Shown here piece by piece: positions 10,954-20,804 of a stretch of 29,455 nt of DNA. The translations under genes and the position numbers were made by a program. A model generated the notes under the pieces. The model had not been told where the DNA came from and ran no database searches. It saw only the letters and a program-made list of their open reading frames with translations. The DNA is from Leptospira ainlahdjerensis. GTDB lineage: Bacteria; Spirochaetota; Leptospiria; Leptospirales; Leptospiraceae. Within the stretch, counting starts at the first letter, position 1; each line of letters begins with the position of its first letter. The stretch lies in assembly GCF_016919175.1 (NCBI RefSeq), contig NZ_JAFFPU010000070.1:1-29455 (forward strand), read 5' to 3'.

Positions 10954-11625
10954 TTAAGGTGTGAGATCGAATAAATATTCGACGACGTAGTCGTCTCCTC
11001 CGTTCAAATTATAGTTATCTCTTCTTGCTTGAGCCCGTTCTGCAGGTGTGTGCCAGAGCACGTTTTGTCCGACCGGTTCGTACTGTACGTTGGACTCGTG
11101 AGACTTTCCGTTTACGTATAAGCCTGTGTTTTGCGACGTTACGTAAAAATTGAATTCGTCTTTTTCCTTTGCAACGAATTCAACAACTAACATCTGTCCA
11201 TCGATTTCGGTGTCATTAAATCCATCGATAAAGAATAGCAAATAGGCAAGATATTTTCGGCCTTTTACGGTTTGGAAAACCGGGAGATGATTCTCAACGA
11301 ATAACAAAGGAACGCCTTCACCCGTTAGGTGGTCCCTAATATAAACTGTGATTCCGCCTCCTGCCATCCACTGGTCGCCCTTCAGTTGAAGTGATTTCGG
11401 ATTGGAAGGACTTGGTAGGCAGGGGAGCGGATTTTGAGTCGCGTCGATTTCTCGAAACGTGGCAAATGTTTTACTTTCGGCTACGGAGGAAATCGAAGCC
11501 TCAGAAACAACCGGAAGAAGCGCAGGGAGAATCGGCGGAGAATGATCTTCTGACTGAGAGCAATCTATCGTAATCAGGGAGAAGATTAGAAAAATAATGC
11601 TGGATGGAATGGATTTGTGACTCAT
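10954..11625 (-). CDS. Putative lipoprotein of unknown function
   Basis: A 223-residue protein with a signal peptide (hydrophobic residues about 8-20) ending in a lipobox LITIDC, with lipidated Cys22. A Pro- and Ser-rich linker (about 23-75) comes before a more structured region with GDQWMAGGGITVYIRDHLTGEGVPLLF and GLYVNGKSHESNVQYEP, suggesting a beta-rich exported domain. The C-terminus is acidic. I recognise no family. It is a monocistronic-looking gene divergent from the phasin-like gene. Confidence 0.72.
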   Translation of the reverse strand: MSHKSIPSSIIFLIFSLITIDCSQSEDHSPPILPALLPVVSEASISSVAESKTFATFREIDATQNPLPCLPSPSNPKSLQLKGDQWMAGGGITVYIRDHLTGEGVPLLFVENHLPVFQTVKGRKYLAYLLFFIDGFNDTEIDGQMLVVEFVAKEKDEFNFYVTSQNTGLYVNGKSHESNVQYEPVGQNVLWHTPAERAQARRDNYNLNGGDDYVVEYLFDLTP

Positions 11626-11749
11626 CGTATTTGCCTATGCCTTTTTTTATAACGGAATCAATCAGATTCCTTTCTGAGTTTATATAAACCCTGAGTCGTA
11701 GAATGTTTTCAAAAAAGGTTTAATTTATGAAAATTTTTTCTTTTTTCGG

Positions 11750-11778
11750 TTGACGGAAATTGTGCACCGCAATACAAA
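11750..11778 (+). promoter_or_regulatory. Strong sigma70-type promoter of the phasin-like gene
   Basis: TTGACG (11750-11755), a 17-base spacer, then TACAAA (11773-11778). The predicted start is near 11785, leaving a leader of about 40 bases with the AAGGAG ribosome site (11811-11816). An inverted repeat overlaps the -10 box and start point. Confidence 0.65.
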
Positions 11779-11797
11779 AGGATTGTGCGATGCACAA
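11760..11797. promoter_or_regulatory. Operator-like inverted repeat over the phasin promoter
   Basis: TTGTGCA (11760-11766) and TGCACAA (11791-11797) are perfect 7-bp arms, extended imperfectly inward (CCGCAAT against ATTGTGCGA). The dyad starts in the spacer, covers the -10 and runs past the likely start point, a position suited to repression or to a leader hairpin. Confidence 0.5.
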
Positions 11798-11825
11798 AAG
11801 AATCGATCTCAAGGAGAAAAATCGA

Positions 11826-12209
<384 letters not shown>

Positions 12210-12232
12210 GAATCGAGTTCCATTTCCCTCTC

Positions 12233-12262
12233 GGGCGGGATGAAACCCGCCTGAACCCTTTC
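12233..12262 (+). terminator. Candidate terminator after the phasin-like gene
   Basis: GGCGGG (12234-12239), loop ATGAAA, CCCGCC (12246-12251), followed by a T-rich but not pure run (CCCTTTCTT). It is 24 bases past the stop codon. Confidence 0.5.
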
Positions 12263-12279
12263 TTGATTCCTTTCCTTTC

Positions 12280-12307
12280 TTGACAATCGTCTCTCTTTCG
12301 ATACACT
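12280..12307 (+). promoter_or_regulatory. Promoter of the exported protein gene, likely leaderless
   Basis: Consensus TTGACA (12280-12285), a 16-base spacer, then TACACT (12302-12307). The ATG at 12317 is only 9 bases after the -10, and no Shine-Dalgarno is seen in the intervening bases, suggesting a leaderless or very short-leader mRNA. Confidence 0.5.
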
Positions 12308-12316
12308 TTCTCACCT

Positions 12317-13123
12317 ATGAGCAAGCATCATCGACGGATCCTTTTCCTTTTTTTTATAAGCTTTCTTTTATCTGTCCAAACTCTTTCCGCACAAAACATC
12401 GTTCCTGTTTCTCCGAATTCTTCTGAAAATCAAGAAGAGGATTTAAAGAGAGAGGATTCTCCAACAAACGTAATATCGAAAGAAACAAAACTTTCTCAAA
12501 AAGAGATTCGAATGAAGAAGAAGTTTTTTATCGGTGGTATTTACTTTCCCGGTTACGGCTCCGGCATTCTTGGTTGGAACGTTTGGGAGAAAGTTTCGAT
12601 CGGGATCCAATACTATCAAAATTCAAATAACGTGACCGGTGATTTTGATACGAGATATTCTCACTTTTTAGGTTATGGAATGGTGAGACAATCCGATCGC
12701 GAATCAAAAAATGCGGGAGGAGGGATTTTTCTAAATTACTTTCTATGGGATTCTTCCGTTTATATTCCCTTTGTTGCGGGAGGGGAGTTTATGAGAAATA
12801 CAAGACACGATCAATTCATCGATTCGACCGGGGTTCAATCGTATCGAAACGAAAGAGTCAACTTCGACTATGGTCCTCGATACTACGCCGGAACCGGAAT
12901 CGGAATTCGCCATCAGTTCGAGTCCGGATTCTTCTTCGGTTTTGAGGTCGTCGTGAGAACCTTCGGTCGTTATCATAAAAACGTTTCTCTCAATACTTTA
13001 GAATACGGAAATCGTTCCGCGACAATCGAAGACTTTTGGATTCGAAAAGAAGAATTAAAACGGGACCACGCCGGTAAAGTTTACGACGCCGGTTTTGACC
13101 TCGCGGTCGGAATCGCCTTCTAA
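12317..13123 (+). CDS. Exported putative outer-membrane beta-barrel protein
   Basis: A 268-residue protein with a signal peptide (positive MSKHHRR, hydrophobic 9-22, cleavage after LSA at residue 25). After a charged spacer (about 27-68), the remainder alternates short aromatic, Gly-rich strands (FFIGGIYFPGYGSGILGW, GYGMVRQ, YYAGTGIGIRHQFESGFFFGFEVVV) and ends in Phe (DLAVGIAF), all typical of an outer-membrane beta-barrel. I recognise no named family. The predicted promoter is just 9 bases from the ATG. The GDPD gene starts 16 bases after the stop codon and may be co-transcribed. Confidence 0.78.
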   Translation: MSKHHRRILFLFFISFLLSVQTLSAQNIVPVSPNSSENQEEDLKREDSPTNVISKETKLSQKEIRMKKKFFIGGIYFPGYGSGILGWNVWEKVSIGIQYYQNSNNVTGDFDTRYSHFLGYGMVRQSDRESKNAGGGIFLNYFLWDSSVYIPFVAGGEFMRNTRHDQFIDSTGVQSYRNERVNFDYGPRYYAGTGIGIRHQFESGFFFGFEVVVRTFGRYHKNVSLNTLEYGNRSATIEDFWIRKEELKRDHAGKVYDAGFDLAVGIAF

Positions 13124-13139
13124 AAAACGGAATACATCG

Positions 13140-13925
<786 letters not shown>

Positions 13926-13953
13926 AAAATTATTTTGTATTTTGAGGTTTTTT

Positions 13954-14463
13954 TTAGGAAGTCGGGACTTCCAGGAGGTTCGGCTCGATTTGGAGAACTC
14001 TCGAGACCCTCCTCTGGCCCGGTTCTAATTGCCAGATAAAGCTGTAGACCCTGGGGGGCGTGGGTCGTCCCACCCAAAACTTTCTCAGAGAATCGCCGAC
14101 TCCCGAGGATTCAAGAAACAAAAGGAAATTCAAGAGAAAACAACGCGAAACTCAGTGTGCTTCCGCCAACACCCCCAAGAGCAACCAATCTCCGGTTTTC
14201 ATTCTTATGTTGACCCTCTTCAGTCTCCCTACATCCCTCTGGTATTTTCTCTTTCCTCCCTTCGAATTCAACCTTTTCATAGAAGAAATAAACAGAGAAT
14301 ACTTTCCCAAAAGAGATCTAATTTTTTGAGGAAGGGTTCTTCTCTCCACCTCCGTCAAACCCTTGAGATAATCTTCGGGGATTAGAATCGTCTCCACTTC
14401 GGATTGAAATTCCCCGATCTTAGAAGTAATTTTCGGTTCTCTCAGAAAAACGAATTTTCTCAT
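13954..14463 (-). pseudogene. DUF1564 family gene broken by an in-frame TGA
   Basis: The first 103 residues (from the ATG at 14463) match the Leptospira DUF1564 pattern: ILIPEDYLKGL, RRTLPQKIRSLLGKY, then LKRVNIRMKTGDWLLLGVLAEAH. Here a TGA (14152-14154) stands where I recall Gly in relatives (AHGVSRC). The same frame then resumes with VSRCFLLNFLLFLE and continues to YSFIWQLEPGQRRVSRVLQIEP and a TAA at 13954, so the frame is otherwise intact over 170 codons. A single G-to-T change (GGA to TGA) would explain it. The region around residues 83-118 looks like a ribbon-helix-helix DNA-binding fold, and the stop falls between its two helices. It may still make a short 103-residue product. An in-frame TTG at 14481 is an alternative start. 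Confidence 0.82.
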
Positions 14464-14476
14464 ACTCAAAACGGTT

Positions 14477-14491
14477 CTCAAAAGTTTTGAG
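14477..14491. promoter_or_regulatory. 15-bp palindrome beside the DUF1564 start
   Basis: CTCAAAAGTTTTGAG is a perfect dyad (7-bp arms around one base) beginning 13 bases upstream of the DUF1564 ATG. A second CTCAAAA half-site lies at 14465-14471. It could be an operator, possibly for the product itself. Confidence 0.45.
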
Positions 14492-14675
14492 AAGAATCCG
14501 CATTTTCAAAAAAAAAATTACGTTTTTGCGTCAAATGAACACAAAAATTCCTCTAACAAGTATTGTTAAGAATACGGAACGACTTGATTCTCCCTTCAAA
14601 GATGAATTGTAACTTATCCGTAATTCTTTTCCAATAGAGATCTGTAAAATTATCAACTTAGGATCACAAGTTATT

Positions 14676-15725
14676 ATGAATCATTTTTTCTCCGCGCTTC
14701 GTTTCGCTCTCAATACAAAAAACAATTCTTCCAAAGGAATTCTTGAAGAAGAGTTTAGCCTTTCTCTGGGAAAGGAAAAAGTAGGAATTCTTAAATTCTT
14801 CCCGAAAACAAAAAAGAAATTTAAAGGTACGATTCTCGCGATCAACGGAATGGCGCGTCTTGGAAACCAAGATCCTCGTTTTAAGGCGGTTTGTCGCGGA
14901 ATGGCTTCTTGCGGATTTTTGGTTTTTTCTCCGCAGATGCAGGAAATCAGCGAGTTTAAAATTCGTCTTGAGAGTATCGAAAAGATCAAAGGTCTGATTC
15001 TAAACCTTTCCTCCAACGCTGAATATTGTCCGGATGGTAGAATCTCTTTGTTCGCGCCTTCTTTTTCGGCGAGTATGGGTTTGATCGCGGCGGCCACACC
15101 TTCCATCGAGGAAAGAATCAAATCCATCTGCACGATCGGAGCCTATGGAAACGTCCAAACCACTCTCGAATATCTAATGTCCGCCGAAGGATCGGACGAA
15201 TACGGAAGAATGATTCTTCTCTGGAATTTCGTTCATTTCGGAATTGGTGAGAATGAAGAAGTGCGAAAGGCGCTTCACGCGAGTATCCTAGACGGAAGTT
15301 TTCTTCGTGAAACTCCGGAACTTCCGAAAGTGTTGGAAAGTATTCAACCGGCAAATCGGGAAATTTTCAGGAAGCTCAAAGAAGACAGGGACTATCGTTC
15401 GGAAATCTGGGATCGAATTGTACAAAACGCCGGACCGTTTCGTTCTTTTTTGCAAGACCTTCAGGTTTATAATAAGTTGGAGGATTTGAGGGCTCACGTG
15501 GCTCTCATTCATGGAGTGGAAGATAACGTAGTTCCCGCATCAGAATCTTCCCTGATCTTGGAAAGATTGTTGGAGAGGGATCTTCCAGCAAATCGATCGA
15601 AGTTGGTCCTAACTCCTCTCATCTCTCACGGAGACATCGGAATCACATTGAAAACCCTTCCTTCGATGTTTCAACTCCTAAACGGCTTCGCGTTTTTCTT
15701 TAAACACGCCGCCGCGAAGAGTTAG
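14676..15725 (+). CDS. Alpha/beta-hydrolase-fold protein
   Basis: This 349-residue protein has the order of alpha/beta-hydrolase elements: a strand-turn GTILAINGMARLGNQDPRF (51-69), a nucleophile elbow APSFSASMG (127-135) with Ser131 as the likely nucleophile, an acid loop LIHGVEDNVVPASES (277-291) with Asp283, and a His loop PLISHGDIG (314-322) with His318. The elbow has Ser in both flanking positions instead of Gly (S-F-S-A-S), which is unusual. The triad looks complete, so it may be an esterase or lipase-like enzyme. No signal peptide is evident. It converges with the SET-domain gene with a 3-base gap. Confidence 0.75.
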   Translation: MNHFFSALRFALNTKNNSSKGILEEEFSLSLGKEKVGILKFFPKTKKKFKGTILAINGMARLGNQDPRFKAVCRGMASCGFLVFSPQMQEISEFKIRLESIEKIKGLILNLSSNAEYCPDGRISLFAPSFSASMGLIAAATPSIEERIKSICTIGAYGNVQTTLEYLMSAEGSDEYGRMILLWNFVHFGIGENEEVRKALHASILDGSFLRETPELPKVLESIQPANREIFRKLKEDRDYRSEIWDRIVQNAGPFRSFLQDLQVYNKLEDLRAHVALIHGVEDNVVPASESSLILERLLERDLPANRSKLVLTPLISHGDIGITLKTLPSMFQLLNGFAFFFKHAAAKS

Positions 15726-15728
15726 ACG

Positions 15729-16160
<432 letters not shown>

Positions 16161-16696
16161 TTTTGAGACTTAAACTCCTAAAAAGAAAAGGATACCTTAT
16201 GAGTATCATTCCCAAGGGAGTATAAAATTTGCAACTGAATTCTGAAAGCCTCTTTCAAAACTCTTCTTCGACCGAATAAAAGTTTTGACTAGTAAAGGAA
16301 CTCGGAGTGGATTCCATTCTTGGATCGGATCCTAATGAAGAACTTATCTTAGAATCCGAGGCTTTCTCCTATGGAAGCCCATTGATTCTATAGATTCAGC
16401 CGGTCCGTTACGCAGTTCCACGTACAATGAACGTTGTAAATGAGAGAGAATCCAATACATAGTAAAAAAACTCATTTTTCGTAAACAAAGCTCGAATGGA
16501 AAAGAAACACATTCATAAAATTTAAAGTAGAAATGATTCTTATCAAGACTTAAGTCATTGATCTTTTGTATTCCCTCTATAAGTCAGGAGAACCGAACGG
16601 GCGGAAGCATTCTTCCAAAATTGGAGATTGCAAACTTCACATCGTGTCTCTTTAAAACTTCTTGTCATTTGAACGGGAGGGCCGGAGCCTATTCTT
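16161..16696. other. 536-base intergenic region between SET gene and rppH
   Basis: No gene, tRNA or strong hairpin was found. It must hold the divergent promoters of the SET gene and the rppH cassette. A candidate plus-strand promoter is TTGCAA (16628-16633), 17 bases, TTTAAA (16651-16656). Confidence 0.6.
16628..16656 (+). promoter_or_regulatory. Candidate promoter of the rppH-globin-acylphosphatase cassette
   Basis: TTGCAA and TTTAAA are separated by 17 bases, 40 bases before the rppH start. The match is moderate and rests on spacing and position alone. Confidence 0.35.
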
Positions 16697-17185
16697 ATGG
16701 AAAAACCTTATAGAAAGAATGTCGGGATGGTAGTGTTCAATTCCCGAGGAGAGGTTTTGGTTGGTGAAAGACTCAATTTCCTGGGGTCCTGGCAATTCCC
16801 CCAGGGTGGTATCGACGAGGATGAGAATTCGGAATCGGCCGCGCTTCGTGAGTTACACGAAGAAGTAGGAATCGATTCGGGAGAGATCGTGTCCGAATAT
16901 CCCGATTGGATCCCCTATGATTTTCCGGAGAATCTTCCTCTCAACCGTCATCTTCAGAAATACCGAGGTCAACTTCAAAAATGGTATCTCATTTTTTGGC
17001 ACGGAGAAGCCGCGGATTGTAACTTGGACATTCACGAAAGGGAATTCGAATCCGTACGTTTTATTCCCTTGGAAAAAACTTTAGAAACGGTGGTTCCGTT
17101 TAAAAAGGATGTATATTATAAAATCGTAAAGGACTTCGGACCTAAAATCCGGTCTTATTTGGAGAAGGAAGGGACGAAATTATGA
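16697..17185 (+). CDS. rppH: RNA pyrophosphohydrolase RppH (Nudix)
   Basis: Removes pyrophosphate from mRNA 5' ends, starting decay by RNase E-type pathways. It is 162 residues, as expected for RppH. Diagnostic features are the RppH N-terminus ([22 protein letters not shown]), [11 protein letters not shown] (30-40), and the Nudix box with G37, E43, R51, E52, E55, E56 and G58 all present. The region [11 protein letters not shown] is also in place. A GGGAGG site lies about 16 bases before the ATG. The stop codon overlaps the next start (ATGA), so the globin gene is translationally coupled. RppH rather than another Nudix is favoured by QFPQGG. Confidence 0.92.
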   Translation: MEKPYRKNVGMVVFNSRGEVLVGERLNFLGSWQFPQGGIDEDENSESAALRELHEEVGIDSGEIVSEYPDWIPYDFPENLPLNRHLQKYRGQLQKWYLIFWHGEAADCNLDIHEREFESVRFIPLEKTLETVVPFKKDVYYKIVKDFGPKIRSYLEKEGTKL

Positions 17186-17637
17186 TGGAAGAAAGATCTT
17201 TTTACGTTCCCCCAGGCGGACCACCCGGCCCGGTTCCTGGTCTTCAGCTTGTCTTTAACGCGGTGGGTGAAGCTTCTCTTCGAAAATTGGTTTCCGATTT
17301 TTACGATCAGATTCCGCAGAGCCCGATTGCTTTCATGTTTCCGGAGAACGTGGAAGAGAGTAAAACCAAGTCCGCCGATTTTTTGATCCAAGTGACCGGC
17401 GGTCCTCCTTATTATTCTCAAAACTACGGTCCTCCTCGTATGCGAGCGCGTCATCTTCCTTTCCCTATCGACGAAAAAGCGAGAAGGGTTTGGCTTTCTT
17501 GTTATCGTAAGGCATTGGACGTTTGGAATGCGGATTCTTCACAAAAGGAAATCCTGTGGAGTTTTCTGAAAGACTTTTCGGGATGGATGGTGAATTTGGA
17601 AAACAAAACGGAGGATTCGAATGGGATCCAAGAATAA
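17182..17637 (+). CDS. Truncated haemoglobin, group II-like
   Basis: A haem-binding 2-on-2 globin that may bind oxygen or detoxify nitric oxide or peroxide. It has 151 residues. The group II pattern is clear: FYDQIP with Tyr41 (B10), [24 protein letters not shown] (73-96) with proximal His91 (F8), and [12 protein letters not shown] (101-112) with Trp104 (G8), the Trp being typical of groups II and III. The Pro/Gly-rich N-terminus (about residues 8-19) is an extension. The ATG overlaps the rppH stop codon, and a second ATG follows immediately. The 3' end overlaps the acylphosphatase start by 17 bases, so the three genes form one unit. Confidence 0.88.
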   Translation: MMEERSFYVPPGGPPGPVPGLQLVFNAVGEASLRKLVSDFYDQIPQSPIAFMFPENVEESKTKSADFLIQVTGGPPYYSQNYGPPRMRARHLPFPIDEKARRVWLSCYRKALDVWNADSSQKEILWSFLKDFSGWMVNLENKTEDSNGIQE

Positions 17638-17908
17638 CGTAAGGGCGAAAATTTTAGTACGAGGAAAAGTGCAGGGAGTTGGCTTCCGCTATTACATTCT
17701 CCAACGTGCGCAAGAATGCAGACTGAGCGGCTTCACTCAAAATCTTCCCGGCGGAGAAGTGGAGACCGTTGTGGAAGGAGATAAGATTTTTATCGAAGAT
17801 CTTTACAAAGCCATTCAGAGAGGCCCCAAAGGTTCCGAGGTGAAAGAAGCTTTGATTACTTGGGAAGATGCGAAAGGACACTTTAGAACTTTCGAAATCA
17901 AAAAGTAA
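17621..17908 (+). CDS. Acylphosphatase
   Basis: Hydrolyses acyl phosphates such as carbamoyl or acetyl phosphate. The 95-residue protein carries the family signature [13 protein letters not shown] (13-25) with the catalytic Arg23 and [12 protein letters not shown] with Asn41, the two catalytic residues. It starts inside the last codons of the globin gene (17-base overlap in a different frame). The next gene, on the minus strand, ends 3 bases away. The N-terminus ([10 protein letters not shown]) could be shorter, but no internal start with a ribosome site is seen. Confidence 0.93.
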   Translation: MGSKNNVRAKILVRGKVQGVGFRYYILQRAQECRLSGFTQNLPGGEVETVVEGDKIFIEDLYKAIQRGPKGSEVKEALITWEDAKGHFRTFEIKK

Positions 17909-17911
17909 TTT

Positions 17912-19534
17912 CTATTTTTCCTTTCTCGCTGTTGCCGTATTGGAAATTCGTTCGACGCCTGTTTTTGAAAGCCCGTCCCCTTTAGCCTCGCTTACGGAAG
18001 GCTCCGTTTCCGATTCGATGAGCCATTCCGCACGAATTTTATCCAATTGTTTTTTCCGGTTTTCTTTATAAGCGATCTCGCGTGTGAGTTGTTCGAACTG
18101 AGTGATCGATTCCTCATGTTCTAAAGAGGATTCCAATAAACCGAAGGCTCCCAGGAAACTGAGAACTTTCGAGAACCAAGAAAGATTTTCTTTGTAACAG
18201 ACGTATTTGAGTTTAGCAAGGGCTTCTCTAAAATCGCTTTTCCTGTGGAATGCGGCGAGTTCGTTCTTTTCCTTTTTTAAAAGAAAAAGAAAACTTTTCA
18301 AAAGTTCCTTTTTAAAGGAATACTTTTCGATCATCGATTGAATCAGATTTAGGATCGTGTCCTCTTTTTTCTGGCAGATACAAGTGACTCGTTTCCCTTT
18401 TTCGTACCAATCGCAAGAGATACAATCCGGGTCCCTTTTTAGATTGTCTACGATCGAATAGGAGAATTCCTTATCCTCGTCCAAATTGATGACTACAAAC
18501 TGAGAGAGTGCGTCGTTTTTCATCGACATCATAGTCTTTAACATCTTGATCGATCTTAATTCTTCCGCGGAAGCCTTTAAGTTTTTTAAGTGATCGTGTT
18601 TACGGGATATGTAATTCGCGAGAATCAAAAAATCCTTAAACGTTTCCGGGATGAGGCCGCCTAAACTCTCGCCGATGATCTTCAATTCTTCCGAAACGAA
18701 CTTTTCTTCCAAACTCGAAATCGAGCCCGAATAATTTACGTCGATTACGATTTCTTTTCTGTGTTCAGTGATCAGATCCCAAGCGGTTTTGTATTTTTCT
18801 TTCAGACGTTTTGAGAATTGGTTGAGATAATAACTTTTGAGAATGTCGAACGCTTTTCCTGAGAGTTCGTCCGTTACGTGAAACAGACCGGTTGTTTGTG
18901 TCACAGCGATATATTCGTTTTCGTGAATCGTTTCGAAAATGATCTGGATCGAATCTTTGACGACTTCTTCTTTAAGAAGTTCCTTAAACGTAAATGAAAA
19001 AATCCATTTTTTGATATCGAAAGAATCTCTTACAAAGGTGGAGGCCGTCCCCGATATCAAGTATTCGAAAATGGAAATCAATTCACTGATCTGAAACGGT
19101 TCGCATCCGAGAATGTAATTCTGGATCGCAAAAGAAGATTTACTAAGACTGTTGAGATAGATTTCTTTTAGGTTTTCACGATTGGACGGTTTGAATTGTT
19201 TCTCCGAAATCAAACAAATGCAGATCGTCAGCTGGCTAGTTTCCGGAAGAAATTTAAACTCTGGGAACGCAAATATCAGATTTAGATCCGAAAGTTTTTT
19301 GAGAGTGTTTACATAGATCGGTTTGGAACCTTCGTCCTTCCATACTTTCAAAATTTTCCCGGAGAAAAATCCTTCCAGCGTGGTATGGTTTCTGATTTGA
19401 TAGAGGAGTTCGATCTCTTTAGGATTTAAAAAAATCGCCTCCTGATCGGTGGCTTCCGCTTCGTTCCGAAGATAGAGATAGGAAGGCATGAGGTTTTCAT
19501 ATTTCTCATGATCGTATAGGGTCTCTTTATCCAA
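17912..19534 (-). CDS. Orphan protein with winged-helix-like N-terminus and a C-x2-C ... C-x-C cluster
   Basis: A 540-residue protein that I do not recognise. The first ~95 residues (LNPKEIELLYQIRNHTTLEG ... INTLKKLSDLNLIFAFP-like) have the helix-turn-helix-wing spacing seen in DUF4388-type domains of bacterial regulators. The middle is helical and Lys/Glu-rich. Residues 369-389 hold PDCISCDWY and VTCICQKK (C371, C374, C385, C387), a possible metal site. The C-terminus (about 510-540) is low-complexity and probably disordered. No signal peptide or strong membrane segment is seen; it should be cytosolic. It converges with the acylphosphatase with a 3-base gap. Function cannot be assigned. Confidence 0.7.
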   Translation of the reverse strand: MDKETLYDHEKYENLMPSYLYLRNEAEATDQEAIFLNPKEIELLYQIRNHTTLEGFFSGKILKVWKDEGSKPIYVNTLKKLSDLNLIFAFPEFKFLPETSQLTICICLISEKQFKPSNRENLKEIYLNSLSKSSFAIQNYILGCEPFQISELISIFEYLISGTASTFVRDSFDIKKWIFSFTFKELLKEEVVKDSIQIIFETIHENEYIAVTQTTGLFHVTDELSGKAFDILKSYYLNQFSKRLKEKYKTAWDLITEHRKEIVIDVNYSGSISSLEEKFVSEELKIIGESLGGLIPETFKDFLILANYISRKHDHLKNLKASAEELRSIKMLKTMMSMKNDALSQFVVINLDEDKEFSYSIVDNLKRDPDCISCDWYEKGKRVTCICQKKEDTILNLIQSMIEKYSFKKELLKSFLFLLKKEKNELAAFHRKSDFREALAKLKYVCYKENLSWFSKVLSFLGAFGLLESSLEHEESITQFEQLTREIAYKENRKKQLDKIRAEWLIESETEPSVSEAKGDGLSKTGVERISNTATARKEK

Positions 19535-19787
19535 ACCTGCTACCTCACCGGGTGAATTTTGAATCGAAGTGAAAAGATTCTACACTACATATAAATCGAG
19601 AATAGCAAAAAAAAATACTTCGATGAATTTATGTTTCATCCATTTTTTTAATGCGACGTTTTTTTGGGCAAAACACATTTCAAAATTCTCAAAGGTCCAA
19701 AATTAGGAAATTTAGTCCGGGATTCTATAAGAGTTGCTTTGGCTTTTAAAAAGCGAATTCTTGGTTCTGTATACTGGAGGGGAATGC

Positions 19788-20804
19788 TTGAAAAAAAGAA
19801 GGTTGGGTAAATCAGGAATGGTGGTTTCCGAAATCTGTATGGGAACGATGACTTTCGGATCCAGTTGCGACGAAAAGGAAGCCTTTCGTATTTTGGATCG
19901 AGCATTCGACGCGGGAATCGATTTTTATGATACCGCGGAAATTTATCCGGTTCCGCCTGACGCGAGTTATGTGCATGAAACCGAGAAAATTTTCGGAAAG
20001 TGGCTTAGAACAAAATCGAGGGATTCGATTCTGATTGCAACCAAGGTCTGCGGTCCCGGACACGGCTGGTTTGTTCCTCCTGTGCGCGAGGGAAAAACGG
20101 CTTTGGACCGAAGGCATATTCGAACTGCGATTGAAGGAAGTCTCAAACGTCTCGGCACGGATTTTGTGGATCTTTATCAATCCCACTGGCCCGATCACGA
20201 TTTCGGATACGAGGAAACTCTCGAAGTTCTTACGGAACTCGTTCAAGAAGGAAAGGTTCGATACATCGGCAACAGCAATGAAACCGCTTGGGGAATGATG
20301 AAAAGTCTTTCAGTCTCCGAAAAATTCGGTTTTTCACGTTATGAGTCCATTCAGAACAATTTTAGCATTCTCAATCGAAGATTTGAGGACGCGTTATCCG
20401 ATATCTGTCGTAGAGAAGGTGTGAGTCTGCTTCCGTATTCTCCGCTCGCGGGAGGCGTTCTTTCGGGAAAATATAATTCCCCGAATCCTCCCGAGAACGC
20501 CAGATTCAGCCGTTATATCAATTCCGGCGAAAGACAAAGAAAGATGGCGCATCGATTCTTAAACGACGGGACCTTGGCTTCGACTGAAAAGTTGTTAAAG
20601 GTCGCCGAAGCGGCAGGAATGTCTTTGACGGTGCTTGCGATAGCTTGGTCGAAACAACACGACTTCGTTGCTTCTACGATCGTGGGGGCCAATACCGTGG
20701 AACAATTGGATGAGATTCTAAAAGCTCGAAACGTGATCCTAACCGATGAAATTCTCAAGAAGATCGACGAAGTTTCCAAAGAGATCCCTTATCCGATGGG
20801 ATAA
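19788..20804 (+). CDS. Aldo/keto reductase
   Basis: NADPH-dependent TIM-barrel oxidoreductase of the Tas/YakC-like group. The start is taken as TTG at 19788 because GGAGGGG (19776-19782) lies 5 bases before it and the product begins [24 protein letters not shown], the usual family N-terminus (338 residues). Catalytic residues are D48, Y53, K86 and H133. The later barrel motifs [15 protein letters not shown] and [22 protein letters not shown] (cofactor end) are present. The physiological substrate is unknown. The 3' end overlaps the convergent ktrA by 16 bases. Confidence 0.9.
   Translation: MKKRRLGKSGMVVSEICMGTMTFGSSCDEKEAFRILDRAFDAGIDFYDTAEIYPVPPDASYVHETEKIFGKWLRTKSRDSILIATKVCGPGHGWFVPPVREGKTALDRRHIRTAIEGSLKRLGTDFVDLYQSHWPDHDFGYEETLEVLTELVQEGKVRYIGNSNETAWGMMKSLSVSEKFGFSRYESIQNNFSILNRRFEDALSDICRREGVSLLPYSPLAGGVLSGKYNSPNPPENARFSRYINSGERQRKMAHRFLNDGTLASTEKLLKVAEAAGMSLTVLAIAWSKQHDFVASTIVGANTVEQLDEILKARNVILTDEILKKIDEVSKEIPYPMG

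Noticed and set aside
13095..13139. N-terminal extension of the GDPD from an upstream ATG
   Set aside because: It would overlap the upstream gene by 29 bases and adds a non-family sequence; the start at 13140 fits the domain.
14041..14090. G/C-rich block resembling the 86-bp repeat
   Set aside because: It lies inside the DUF1564 reading frame and matches the repeat only in short GC words, not in order.
19770..19775. TATACT as a -10 box for the aldo/keto reductase
   Set aside because: It directly abuts the GGAGGGG ribosome site, so transcription from it would remove that site.
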